64,000 nt of DNA from positions 1-64,000 of the forward strand of contig DAOKYY010000003.1 in the NCBI GenBank assembly GCA_035325905.1, read 5' to 3'. Numbering within the stretch: position 1 is the stretch's first letter; every line of letters begins with the position of its first letter. The translations under genes and the position numbers were made by a program. Of this stretch, positions 27,101-34,535 are shown piece after piece. The notes beneath the pieces were generated by a model. That model was not told where the DNA came from and made no database searches. It saw only the letters and a list, made by a program, of their open reading frames with translations. The stretch is from DYGX01 sp035325905. GTDB lineage: Bacteria; Chloroflexota; Anaerolineae; Aggregatilineales; Aggregatilineaceae.

Positions 27101-29418
27101 CCGCATCCGGCGAGCGGGTCACGATCACGGCTGCTCCGGCGGATGGCGGCGCGCTGCCGCTTCGCATCGAGCTGGCGGACACCGCCGGGACGCCGTTCGC
27201 GGTGCGCGAGACACTGATCGGCGCTCAGACATTGGCGCTGGAGGCAATTAGCCTGCCGCGCACCGGCGTCTACCGGTTGATCGTGCGCGCGGCGCGCGGC
27301 GAGAGCGGCCCCTATCGCCTGCGCCTGGAGCGGGACCTCAGCAGTCTGAGCGACGCCCAGCACATCCTGCCGCTAAATCGGACTACCAGCCGGGTCCTCA
27401 CCGCGAGCAACACGCTCGATGTCTGGACCTTCGCCGCGACGGAAGGCGACGTGATTTCGGCCGAGGCGCGTGTCACGCATGGCGACCCATCCCCGTTGAG
27501 CTTCCAGATTCGCACGCAGAACGGAGGCGTGGTAGCGACCGTCAGCGGCGACGCGTCCGGCCGGGCGGTCGCGCCCCAGGTCCTGCTGCCCGTGACCGGG
27601 CATTACACGATCGCGGTGGGTATCCTCGACGCGGCGTATACCGGCGCGCTGACGTATGAGCTAACCGCGCTGCTCGAAAGCACCCAGGCGCGCTCGATGG
27701 GCGCTGTGTTGGAGCCGGAGCAGAGCGGCGCGGGCGCGCTGAGCAGCGCGGACATCCGCGATGTCTGGCTGTTCGAGGGGCGGCAGGGCGATCTCGCGCA
27801 GGTGGTTGTCATCGCCCGAGAAGGCGGCCTGGCTGCCAGCCTGCTCTCGACGGACTGGCACGCCGCCAGCGCCGCCGGACGGCCAGACGCGCTGGCTTCT
27901 GCCGAGCGAAGCGACGCCGGACTGCTGGCGCTCGACCCGGTCGCGCTGCCCGCGGACGGCGTCTACGCCATCGACCTGAGCGCGCCGCCTGCCGCGCCGG
28001 CGGGCTACATCGTGCACCTGGCCTCGGAGCCGGCCGGGGCGCTGCCCGCTGCTCCGCTGCCACCCGGCGGCGCCGTCGAAGGGCGACTCTCGTCCACGAC
28101 TCTGCGCCAGGCGTGGACCTTTGCGGGACAGCAGGGCGACGTCGTGACGCTGCGCGTGGCGAGTGACAGCCGGGGCACGCTTTCTCCGGCGCTGGCGCTG
28201 TACGCGCCGGGCGGTGAAACGCTGGCGCTCGCCCAGGCGGGGCCGGAAGGCGAAGCGCAGATTCAGCCCTACGCGCTACCGGAGAGCGGGCTTTACACCT
28301 TCTCGGTCACGCGGCGGCTGGGACCACTCGGCGGGACTGAGGGGCGCTACCGGGTCGATCTGATGTTGGAGCCTGCGCCCGCGCCCGCGACGCGCTTGCT
28401 GCGCTACGGGCAGGTCGGGCGAAGCTGGATCAACGCCTCGGCGCCGGTCGAGGAATGGGTCTTCGAAGGCGAAGCGGGCGACGTGATCGAGGCCGAAGTG
28501 AGCGTGCTGAGCGGGACGCTCGACCCGGTGCTGCGGCTTTTTGGTCCGGGCGGCGCGCAGTTAGCCGCCACCGACCGCGACGCAGGGGTCGCGCCTCGCC
28601 TGCGCGCCCGGCTGGAGACAAGCGGCATGTTCCGGCTGGAGGTGGCGCGGGCCGCCGGTGCCTACGGGCTGACCCAGGGGAACTACGCGCTGTCCCTCGA
28701 TCGCGTCTACCGCGCCGCGCCGTTGCGCGCTGAGCGTATGGTGGGCTACGGCCAGCGTGTGAGCGGGACTGTCGATGATCAGACGCCAGCCGAGGTGTGG
28801 GCCTTCGCAGGCGCGCAGGGCGACGAAATCCTCGCCGGGGTTCGCTTTTTGACCGATGACGCGCCGCTCGTACTGACCCTGCTCGACCCGTCCGGGGCCG
28901 CGCTTGCCAGCGGCGTGCGCGCCGGTGGGCGGGCGGTGATCGAGGGGCTGACGCTGCCGTATACCGGCGTCTACCTGCTCGAAGTACGCCAGACTTCCGA
29001 TACGCGTGGCGTCTTCAGCCCCTACGAGCTAGAGCTTTTGCTTGAAGGTAGCGCGCCCGGCGCGGAGTCGCCAGGCGGCGTGCTGAAGCCGGGCGCACCA
29101 GTCCAGGCCCAGTTCAGCGCGCCCGCGCAGGCGCACGCCTGGTTGGTGCGCGCCGATGCGGGGCAGCACGCGGTCTTGAGCCTCGTCCGGTTGGAGGGGA
29201 ATCTCGCAGTCCAGGTCGCTCTGCTCGCGCCGGATGGGACGCTGGTGCTCGAAGCTGAGTCTGCTCCCGGCGCGGCGGCGCTGACCAGCGGGCTGCTGGT
29301 CTTTCCGCAAGAGGGCCTGTACGCCGTCGTGATCACGGCCCGCGATGGCGCGCTGGGGCTGCGCTACCGGCTTCAGCTTCAGCCGCTCGACGCGTCTTCG
29401 GAGCCGCCGGTCGAGTAG
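24163..29418 (+). CDS. Giant secreted protein built of about 15 pre-peptidase C-terminal (PPC)-like domains
   Basis: A 1751-residue protein with a signal peptide (TTLRLCALLALLGLLSG, ending near AHRAGAQE) followed by about fifteen repeats of roughly 115 residues. Each has a recognisable G-x-L start and a W-x-F-x-(A/G)-x-x-G-D core, for example DVWRFSGGAGDRVTI, AWSFRGEPGDVVDV, VWRFQAQSGQLVGL, VWTFAATEGDVISA, VWLFEGRQGDLAQV, AWTFAGQQGDVVTL and VWAFAGAQGDEILA, and ends in a G-x-Y-x-L strand. These are beta-sandwich modules like the PPC domains that flank secreted peptidases. No protease domain, LPXTG or membrane anchor is visible, so it is likely an extracellular or wall-associated adhesive or structural protein. 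A longer frame starts at 24085. Ends at a strong terminator. Confidence 0.85.
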   Translation: MPIKTTLRLCALLALLGLLSGALLLAHRAGAQEPRLQYGDRVEDEIGASGAADVWRFSGGAGDRVTIRVERLEGDFAPGLTVRDPQGVALLDVTWPESDAPVSEATLRLADGGAHEIEIRAQPGGAGRYALILILAQTGSAAGRQDVALSYGQSVAGSLSEASPQAAWSFRGEPGDVVDVALAPEDGAFQPWVTLVSPTGSAVAAGRALSAVRLPMGGIYTIDVRAAESAAGTYRLDLRLRSSPAIDTSFVVAPLEPGVPARGRLTVDAPTARYRISGDATQALSLDLSDPQARVAVAVLTENRALLDSFAAIGQVRAALAPVGQGALWLEISSADVAPDRPLDFEVRASPLRMARRDARALGFDRARRVEPAPDPDAWFFDARAGDHIALSLRPDVLSPDGVVQLYSPAGNLLLQRRVDSGLAQPLLLEQTGVYELLIRTIGSEPYTLGLMRVGAGGIPFDLIVDRTLRGPLPATPGPEVTGEVGARQGEVWTLDIAEPGAWTFELFAPPESAPLGLRIEAPDGAALAERLTLPVSGRAVADLRFAVPGRYQIVALNPAAEGSASYMLRAVPAGGGVLQPGSPVRGVLIDTQPEHRWTFDLTAPAVVQVSLSAAAGGSPPELALVAPDGLVAPLLPLVGASAAQPGTTFASVGESGEYRLVVRDIGTATHTPYQLTVTTSSAPGSDTPAISPAARERLIATPRPPLEPLAVNPREQILPATRPGLDVLASAQPVAIGSTVRGTIPPGAQYQVWRFQAQSGQLVGLTAAGLGDRPAPDLTLLDEQGAILARRFSPARSLNTLLHQFTSTGRAYIVARYASGERYLLRIEDRGALDRSARGVLPGQVIAPGETLRGELLEPGTPAHVYFYAHAGDAIRAQVTRPAGAVALVLETAGGGALATGASDAPDSASVALDFRIGNDGLYRLVVQPGDGVFVPGEYALHLALRSGTANTRDGGRLEDEVFGALGDGNSADTWLFAAASGERVTITAAPADGGALPLRIELADTAGTPFAVRETLIGAQTLALEAISLPRTGVYRLIVRAARGESGPYRLRLERDLSSLSDAQHILPLNRTTSRVLTASNTLDVWTFAATEGDVISAEARVTHGDPSPLSFQIRTQNGGVVATVSGDASGRAVAPQVLLPVTGHYTIAVGILDAAYTGALTYELTALLESTQARSMGAVLEPEQSGAGALSSADIRDVWLFEGRQGDLAQVVVIAREGGLAASLLSTDWHAASAAGRPDALASAERSDAGLLALDPVALPADGVYAIDLSAPPAAPAGYIVHLASEPAGALPAAPLPPGGAVEGRLSSTTLRQAWTFAGQQGDVVTLRVASDSRGTLSPALALYAPGGETLALAQAGPEGEAQIQPYALPESGLYTFSVTRRLGPLGGTEGRYRVDLMLEPAPAPATRLLRYGQVGRSWINASAPVEEWVFEGEAGDVIEAEVSVLSGTLDPVLRLFGPGGAQLAATDRDAGVAPRLRARLETSGMFRLEVARAAGAYGLTQGNYALSLDRVYRAAPLRAERMVGYGQRVSGTVDDQTPAEVWAFAGAQGDEILAGVRFLTDDAPLVLTLLDPSGAALASGVRAGGRAVIEGLTLPYTGVYLLEVRQTSDTRGVFSPYELELLLEGSAPGAESPGGVLKPGAPVQAQFSAPAQAHAWLVRADAGQHAVLSLVRLEGNLAVQVALLAPDGTLVLEAESAPGAAALTSGLLVFPQEGLYAVVITARDGALGLRYRLQLQPLDASSEPPVE

Positions 29419-29460
29419 GGGCTATCCGAAGCCGGTGACGCTGTGCACCACGTAACAAAA

Positions 29461-29489
29461 AGCGGACCCGGTCGGGTCCGCTGCTCGTT
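29461..29489. terminator. Strong bidirectional terminator
   Basis: AGCGGACCC (29461-29469) pairs perfectly with GGGTCCGCT (29474-29482) around a GGTC loop. It is followed by GCTCGTTTT on the plus strand and by TTTTTG on the minus strand, so it serves both the giant repeat gene and tRNA-Leu. Confidence 0.85.
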
Positions 29490-29510
29490 TTGCCGCGAGT
29501 GATACGGGTA

Positions 29511-29593
29511 TGCCCTGGAGAGGACTCGAACCTCCACGCCCGAACGGGCACAGGCCCTCAACCTGCCGCGTATGCCAATTCCGCCACCAGGGC
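29511..29593 (-). tRNA. tRNA-Leu (anticodon GAG)
   Basis: Minus-strand class II tRNA. Acceptor GCCCTGG (5' end at 29593) pairs with CCAGGGC, and the anticodon arm is GCAGG-TTGAGGG-CCTGT with anticodon GAG. A variable arm precedes the T-arm GGAGG-TTCGAGT-CCTCT. CCA is not encoded. A near-consensus promoter lies just upstream. Confidence 0.95.
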
Positions 29594-29606
29594 TTTGCTG
29601 CCCGAA

Positions 29607-29634
29607 ATTATACACGCCGGGAGGGAGATGTCAA
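29607..29634 (-). promoter_or_regulatory. Promoter of tRNA-Leu
   Basis: Minus strand: perfect TTGACA (29634-29629), 16-bp spacer and perfect TATAAT (29612-29607), 14 bp before the mature tRNA 5' end. Confidence 0.8.
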
Positions 29635-29737
29635 TGGTCACACGCGGGGTTGGCAGGAGGCGGCGAGCCGCGTACAATCAGGCGAACAGTCTTCGACAAG
29701 AGCCTGGGTGGCGGGCACACAGACGAGCAACCACGCG

Positions 29738-30745
29738 ATGCGGATTGTTGTAGACGCAATGGGCAGCGACAATCATCCTGCGCCGGATGTTGCTGGGGCG
29801 GTGCTGGCGGCGCGCGAGTGTGGCGACATAATCGTCCTGGCTGGCGATCGCGAGCGGGTTAACGCGGAGCTTGCGAAGCATGACACGGCCGGGCTGGCGC
29901 TGGAGGTGATCCACGCGCCGCAAGCTGTCACGATGGACGACAAGCCCGGCGCGGTTGGCCGCACCAAGCCGGAGTCGTCGATGCACGTGGGGATGCGCCT
30001 GGTCGCGGACGGTGAGGCGGACGCGTTCGTGACCGCCGGCAACACCGGCGCGGCGCTCGCCATCGCGACGCTGCACACGCTCAAGCGCATTCGTGGCGTG
30101 CACCGTCCCGCCCTCTCGACCATCCTCGCGCTGAACGGCCAGTCGATTATCTTGCTGGACATCGGCGCGAACACAGACACGCGCCCGGAGTGGCTCGCGC
30201 AGTACGGCGTGATGGGCAGCCTGTACGCCGAGCGGGCGCTCGGCACGCGCCAGCCGCGCGTGGCGCTGGTCTCGAATGGCGAGGAGGCAGGCAAGGGAAC
30301 GACGCTGGTTCAGGAAGCGGCGGAACTCTTGCGGGACGCCGGTGTTAACTTCATAGGCAACGCCGAGCCGAAAGAAGTGCTCGGCGGCGCGGTGGATGTC
30401 GCCGTGATGGACGGCTTCACCGGCAACGTGATGATCAAGACGATGGAAGCCACCGGCCAGACGATTTTCGGCCTGCTGCGGCGCGAGCTGACCGCAGACA
30501 GTCGCGGAAAACTCGGCGGGCTGCTGGTCAAGCCCGCGCTGCGCCGGACCTATCGCCAGCTCGACCCCTTTGAGATCGGCGGGGCGCCGCTGCTGGGAGT
30601 CAACGGGGTCGTGATCATCGGGCACGGGCGGTCTAACGCGCTGGCAGTCAAAAACGCGATCCGGCAGGCGCGCGCGGCGGTCAGTGGCGGCATTGTCGAG
30701 GCCATCCGCGATGGGCTGGGCCGCGCGCCGGTTGAGAACGATTAG
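29738..30745 (+). CDS. plsX: Phosphate acyltransferase PlsX
   Basis: Converts acyl-ACP to acyl-phosphate, the first committed step of bacterial phospholipid synthesis. The 335-residue protein begins MRIVVDAMGSDNHP, the invariant PlsX N-terminus, and contains VTAGNTGAALA, LLDIGAN, LVSNGEEAGKGT and MDGFTGNVMIK. I chose the ATG at 29738; the frame is open further upstream to 29510 but that part reads antisense through tRNA-Leu. It is followed 33 bp later by fabF, so initiation of membrane lipid synthesis and chain elongation are co-expressed. Confidence 0.96.
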   Translation: MRIVVDAMGSDNHPAPDVAGAVLAARECGDIIVLAGDRERVNAELAKHDTAGLALEVIHAPQAVTMDDKPGAVGRTKPESSMHVGMRLVADGEADAFVTAGNTGAALAIATLHTLKRIRGVHRPALSTILALNGQSIILLDIGANTDTRPEWLAQYGVMGSLYAERALGTRQPRVALVSNGEEAGKGTTLVQEAAELLRDAGVNFIGNAEPKEVLGGAVDVAVMDGFTGNVMIKTMEATGQTIFGLLRRELTADSRGKLGGLLVKPALRRTYRQLDPFEIGGAPLLGVNGVVIIGHGRSNALAVKNAIRQARAAVSGGIVEAIRDGLGRAPVEND

Positions 30746-30778
30746 CCTGGCTTCGAGCGGAGAAGCAAAGGAACAGGA

Positions 30779-32041
30779 ATGATGGAATTCACGCGCAATG
30801 GTTGGAAACGTGTGGTCATTACCGGGATGGGCGCGGTCACGCCCCTGGGCCGTTTCCCCTCCTTTTGGGAGCGGCTGAAGCGCGGCGAGTCGGGTATCCG
30901 GCGCATCCAGGCGTTCGATCCGTCCGATCTCGAAGTGCAGATCGCCGGAGAAGTGCAGGACTTCGACCCGACCGAGTACGTCGAGCCGAAAGAGGCGCGC
31001 CGCATGTCGCGCGCGTCGCAGTTCGGCGTCACGGCGGCGCTGGACGCGCTGGCCGACGCGGGCATGACCGTCGCCGACCTGGAGCCGATCCAGGACCGCG
31101 TCGGCGTCGATTTTGGCTCGTCGATGGGCGGGCATGACCTGGCGCAGCAGGCGTCGTTTGGCTACCGCTCGAAGGGGCGCCGGCCGGGGCCGTTCTCGCT
31201 GATCCAGTCGCTGCCGAATATCCCGGCGCACTATGTCAGCCGCGTGACCGGCGCGCTGGGGCCGCTGGTGTGTGTGTCCACCGCCTGCGCGACTGGCACG
31301 CACAGCATCGGCGACGGGCTGGACATGATCCGGCACGGCCGGGCGGACGTGGTTTTCGCTGGCGGGGTGGAGGCGATGATCCTCGATTACGCGATCGCCG
31401 GGTTCATTTCGATGACGGCGCTGGCAACCGGCTACAACGACGCGCCGGAGAAGTCCAGCCGTCCTTTCGACGCCAACCGCAACGGCTTCGTGTTTGGCGA
31501 GGGCGCGGGCGTCATGATCCTGGAGACGCTGGAACGCGCCATCAAGCGCGGCGCGCGCATCTACGGCGAAGTGGTGGGCATGTCCACGTCGTCGGACTCG
31601 TACCATGTCGCTGCGCCGGACCCCGATGGACGCGGGGCGCAGAACGCCATGAAGTGGGCGCTGCAAGACGCCGGGCTGAACCCGGAAGACATCGACTATA
31701 TCAACGCGCACGGCACCAGCACGCCGCTCAACGACGTGATCGAGACCAACGCGATCAAGAAGGTCTTTGGCGAGCACGCCTACGACATCATGGTGAACTC
31801 GACCAAGAGCATGATCGGCCATTTGCTGGGCGGCGCGGGCGCGGTCGAAGGCATCGCCTCGGTGATGAGCCTCTACGAGAAGATGGTCCACCCGACGATC
31901 AACTATGAGACGCCTGACCCGGAGTGCGATCTCGATTACGTGCCGAACGAGGCGCGTGAGGCGAAGGGCATCCGCTACGCGCTGTCGAACAGCTTTGGGC
32001 TGGGCGGGCAGAACGCCTGCGTGATCTTTGGAGCCGTCTAG
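30779..32041 (+). CDS. fabF: Beta-ketoacyl-ACP synthase II (FabF)
   Basis: Condenses malonyl-ACP with acyl-ACP in fatty-acid elongation. The Cys-His-His triad is present: Cys in VSTACATGTHSIG (about residue 168), His in NAHGTSTPLND (about 308) and His in STKSMIGHLLGGAG (about 345), with the C-terminal NSFGLGGQNA. The 420 residues are standard for KAS II. AAAGGAA lies eight bases before the ATG at 30779, with a second ATG three bases later. It follows plsX and ends at a long hairpin. No acpP is in this window. Confidence 0.95.
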   Translation: MMEFTRNGWKRVVITGMGAVTPLGRFPSFWERLKRGESGIRRIQAFDPSDLEVQIAGEVQDFDPTEYVEPKEARRMSRASQFGVTAALDALADAGMTVADLEPIQDRVGVDFGSSMGGHDLAQQASFGYRSKGRRPGPFSLIQSLPNIPAHYVSRVTGALGPLVCVSTACATGTHSIGDGLDMIRHGRADVVFAGGVEAMILDYAIAGFISMTALATGYNDAPEKSSRPFDANRNGFVFGEGAGVMILETLERAIKRGARIYGEVVGMSTSSDSYHVAAPDPDGRGAQNAMKWALQDAGLNPEDIDYINAHGTSTPLNDVIETNAIKKVFGEHAYDIMVNSTKSMIGHLLGGAGAVEGIASVMSLYEKMVHPTINYETPDPECDLDYVPNEAREAKGIRYALSNSFGLGGQNACVIFGAV

Positions 32042-32083
32042 CTCGCGATTGCGCCCGGGAACGGGTGCCGGTTGGAAACAGAC

Positions 32084-32118
32084 GCGCGGCGCGGGGGTTC
32101 GCAAATCCCGCGCCGCGC
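32084..32118. terminator. 12-bp perfect hairpin between convergent fabF and lytic transglycosylase genes
   Basis: GCGCGGCGCGGG (32084-32095) pairs exactly with CCCGCGCCGCGC (32107-32118) around an 11-base loop, followed by TTGTCG. The stem is very stable but the T-tract is weak. Confidence 0.65.
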
Positions 32119-32156
32119 TTGTCGTGCGTTCTGTCACCGAAGACGCTGGCCTGCGA

Positions 32157-32960
32157 TTAGCCCGGCAGCGCCGCGACGGCGACCTGCTGCTGGTATTGCG
32201 CTTCCAGGCGCTGCTGCGTCTGCCGTGCGCGGTTGCACAGCGATTGGCCCCCGGCGTTCAGCCAGTCTTGCAGCGCCGCGCTGGTCTCCGCGCCAGACGT
32301 CGCCTCGGTGTAGATTTGCGAACCCCACTGGTAATAACGCTTCGTCTCAGAATGCCAGGTCGCCCAGCCGCGATTGATCACGCCGTGCCCGCCGTTGTAC
32401 CCGGCCAGGGCCAGCCCGACGTGCCCATCCGCGATCTGAAGTCCCTCGGCCAGATAGTTCATGCCGCGCAGCGCGTTGGTCTGCACGTCGAGCATGTCTT
32501 CGCCGGGCGCGAAGTGGAACGGCATGACCTGGAACAACCCTTGCGCTCCGGCGGACGACGACACGGTCGGGTCGCCGCAGCTTTCGATCTGGATCACGGT
32601 CGCGATCACGTTCGGATCGACCTGATAGATCAGCCCCCAGGCGCGGATCATCGGCTCCCAGTATTGCACCTCAGGGGTGAAGACGGGAGAGAGGGTAGAC
32701 TGCGCCGCCTCTGGGCCGACGGCGCTGGTCGCGTAGAACGGGCGGTTGGTGTCCACCACGCTGACGCTCTGCACCGGCTCCGGCAGAACAAGCGCCGCGC
32801 CGGTGAACGAGCCGGTGAAGCCCATGATCGCGCACAGCACGATCAGCACGATCGCCAGCCCCAGCCAGCGCGGGCCGAGCGTGCGGCGGCGATGCTCACG
32901 CTCCGGCGCGGCCTTCGCCGCGCGGTTTTTCAGTTCGGTTTGGGTGGTCGGTTGTTTCAT
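32157..32960 (-). CDS. Lytic transglycosylase, SLT-type, membrane anchored
   Basis: Cleaves peptidoglycan glycan strands. The 267-residue protein has a cytoplasmic basic N-terminus, a membrane helix (about 32-50) and an SLT domain: the catalytic Glu is E126 in IQIESCGDP, followed by SAGAQGLFQVMPFHF and later LALAGYNGG, the standard SLT signatures. A C-terminal helical tail (about 215-267) is rich in Gln. Upstream on its strand are a LexA-like dyad (32979-32990) and an 11-bp-period direct repeat (33000-33018), suggesting regulated expression. It converges with fabF. Confidence 0.92.
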   Translation of the reverse strand: MKQPTTQTELKNRAAKAAPEREHRRRTLGPRWLGLAIVLIVLCAIMGFTGSFTGAALVLPEPVQSVSVVDTNRPFYATSAVGPEAAQSTLSPVFTPEVQYWEPMIRAWGLIYQVDPNVIATVIQIESCGDPTVSSSAGAQGLFQVMPFHFAPGEDMLDVQTNALRGMNYLAEGLQIADGHVGLALAGYNGGHGVINRGWATWHSETKRYYQWGSQIYTEATSGAETSAALQDWLNAGGQSLCNRARQTQQRLEAQYQQQVAVAALPG

Positions 32961-32978
32961 CGATTCCCGGCTAAATTA

Positions 32979-32990
32979 GAACAGATGTTC
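32979..32990 (+). promoter_or_regulatory. LexA/SOS-box-like dyad upstream of the lytic transglycosylase gene
   Basis: GAACAGATGTTC fits GAACRNRYGTTY exactly and lies 19-30 bp before the start codon of the minus-strand gene. Binding is inferred only. Confidence 0.4.
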
Positions 32991-32999
32991 CGATTGGAC

Positions 33000-33018
33000 T
33001 ACCCTAAGAATACCCTAA
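33000..33018. repeat. Tandem TACCCTAA direct repeat, 11-bp period
   Basis: TACCCTAA occurs at 33000-33007 and 33011-33018, one helical turn apart, in the intergenic region between the lytic transglycosylase and TPR genes. It may be a regulator site. Confidence 0.5.
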
Positions 33019-33126
33019 TCCGCCCCCGGAGTCAATAAGGCTGCATTAGAGAATCCATAATATTCCATTAAGAAATCGCCGCAAATCATAACGCAAAATC
33101 CGCCGTTTTAGCCGGGCGCTATCCGG

Positions 33127-33132
33127 TATAAT
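33127..33132 (+). promoter_or_regulatory. Extended -10 (CCGGTATAAT) for the TPR-trmFO-hflX operon
   Basis: Perfect TATAAT preceded by CCGG, 22 bp before the GTG at 33154. No recognisable -35. Confidence 0.5.
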
Positions 33133-33153
33133 CAAGATCATGAACGTCAGCGC

Positions 33154-34494
33154 GTGCGCGTCTTAATGCGGAGCAACGATCCCGTGAGCGAGTCCTCGTC
33201 CGGTTCCCTGGCGCCCCTTCTGGCCGAGATCGACCGCCAGTTGGAGCAGGGCGATATCAAGCAGGCGGAGATCATGATCGCCCGCCGGCTGCGGCGCGGG
33301 CCGGTCGATGGAGAAGGGCGCAGCGCGCTGCTGCTGCGCCGCGCGCGGGTGCGCCTGTTCAGCGAGAAGCCGGACGACGCGCTGGCCGACCTGCGCGAAG
33401 CCTTCGCGCTGGAGCCGGACCTGCTGTCGCAGCCGGAAGTGCGCGAGCTGCTGGCGGACGTGCACTTCGCCCGCTTCGAGCTGGCCCCGCTGGGGTTCGC
33501 GGACCGTGCCGACGCCGATCAGGCGCTGGCGTACTATCTCGCGCTGGCCGCCGAGCTGCCGGAGTATCCGAACCGGGGGTGGGTGTCGTACCAGACCGGG
33601 CGCGTGCTGCTCAGCGCGAACCGCGTGGACGAGGCCGTCAGCCGGTTTGAGGCCGCGCTCGACGAGCCGTCGTGGGTCGGCGCGCTGCGCTCGCTGTGCT
33701 ACGAGCGCCTCGGATTTGTCGAGTTGTTCGAGCGGCGCAACCCGGCGGCGGCGCTGGCCTGCTTCGCCCAGGCGATCGACGCCTATCCGGCGGGCGAGAA
33801 CAGCGGCTGGCTGGTCCAGCTGCACATCCTGCGGAGCAGGGCGCTCCGCGAGCAAAAGGACTACGCCGGCGCGCTGAGCGCCGCCCGCCAGGCGCTGCGC
33901 GCAGTGGACAGCCGCGCGCCGGATTACCGGCTGGCCTATTCCGAGGCGCACCTGGCGGTCGGCGAGGCGCTGGCGCACTTCCGCACGCGCGAGGAAGACG
34001 CCATCGACCACCTGGTGCGCTTTCTCCAGCTGGGGCGCCAGCCGCTTGGCGTGGACGTGACTTGGGGCCGGGTGTACGAGACCATTGGCGCGCTTTCGTT
34101 ACGGCTGGGGCGCTACGGCCCTGCCGCCGAGGCGTTCAATACCGCGCTCGCCTATAACCCGTTGCACCCGCTGGGCGACACGCTCCAGCTTCAGATCGCG
34201 CGCGCGTGCTACGACTCCGGCGATTACGCGCGCGCCGCGCAGACGCTTGAGGCGCTGTGCGCTGCCGCCGAGTCCGAAGGCGACATGATCCTCGATTACC
34301 GGGTGTACAGCCTGCTGGCGGACAGCTACGCCGCGCAGGCAGCCTACCCGCAGGCAGCCGCCGCCTACGCTCAGGCCATCGCGCTGATTCCGTCGAGCGG
34401 CGCAGAGCGCGCGGCCCTGCTCGACGCGCATGAGCGGGCGCTGCGCCACCTGCCGCGTTCCGGCGCCATAGACAAGCAGGCCGCCGCCCGTTAA
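33154..34494 (+). CDS. Tetratricopeptide-repeat protein, function unknown
   Basis: A soluble 446-residue protein made almost wholly of TPR-like helix pairs. Units are visible at about residues 60-95, 145-180, 195-225, 240-270, 305-345 and 350-400, for example GRYGPAAEAFNTALAYNPLH and YPQAAAAYAQAIALIP. No signal peptide. It is probably a protein-interaction scaffold. The start is uncertain: GTG at 33154, ATG at 33166 or GTG at 33184 would all leave the repeats intact. It is the first gene before trmFO (gap 41 bp). Confidence 0.82.
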   Translation: MRVLMRSNDPVSESSSGSLAPLLAEIDRQLEQGDIKQAEIMIARRLRRGPVDGEGRSALLLRRARVRLFSEKPDDALADLREAFALEPDLLSQPEVRELLADVHFARFELAPLGFADRADADQALAYYLALAAELPEYPNRGWVSYQTGRVLLSANRVDEAVSRFEAALDEPSWVGALRSLCYERLGFVELFERRNPAAALACFAQAIDAYPAGENSGWLVQLHILRSRALREQKDYAGALSAARQALRAVDSRAPDYRLAYSEAHLAVGEALAHFRTREEDAIDHLVRFLQLGRQPLGVDVTWGRVYETIGALSLRLGRYGPAAEAFNTALAYNPLHPLGDTLQLQIARACYDSGDYARAAQTLEALCAAAESEGDMILDYRVYSLLADSYAAQAAYPQAAAAYAQAIALIPSSGAERAALLDAHERALRHLPRSGAIDKQAAAR

Positions 34495-34535
34495 AATGGC
34501 CGGGTGCTATGCGACGGTAGAGAAGAGGGTTCCCA

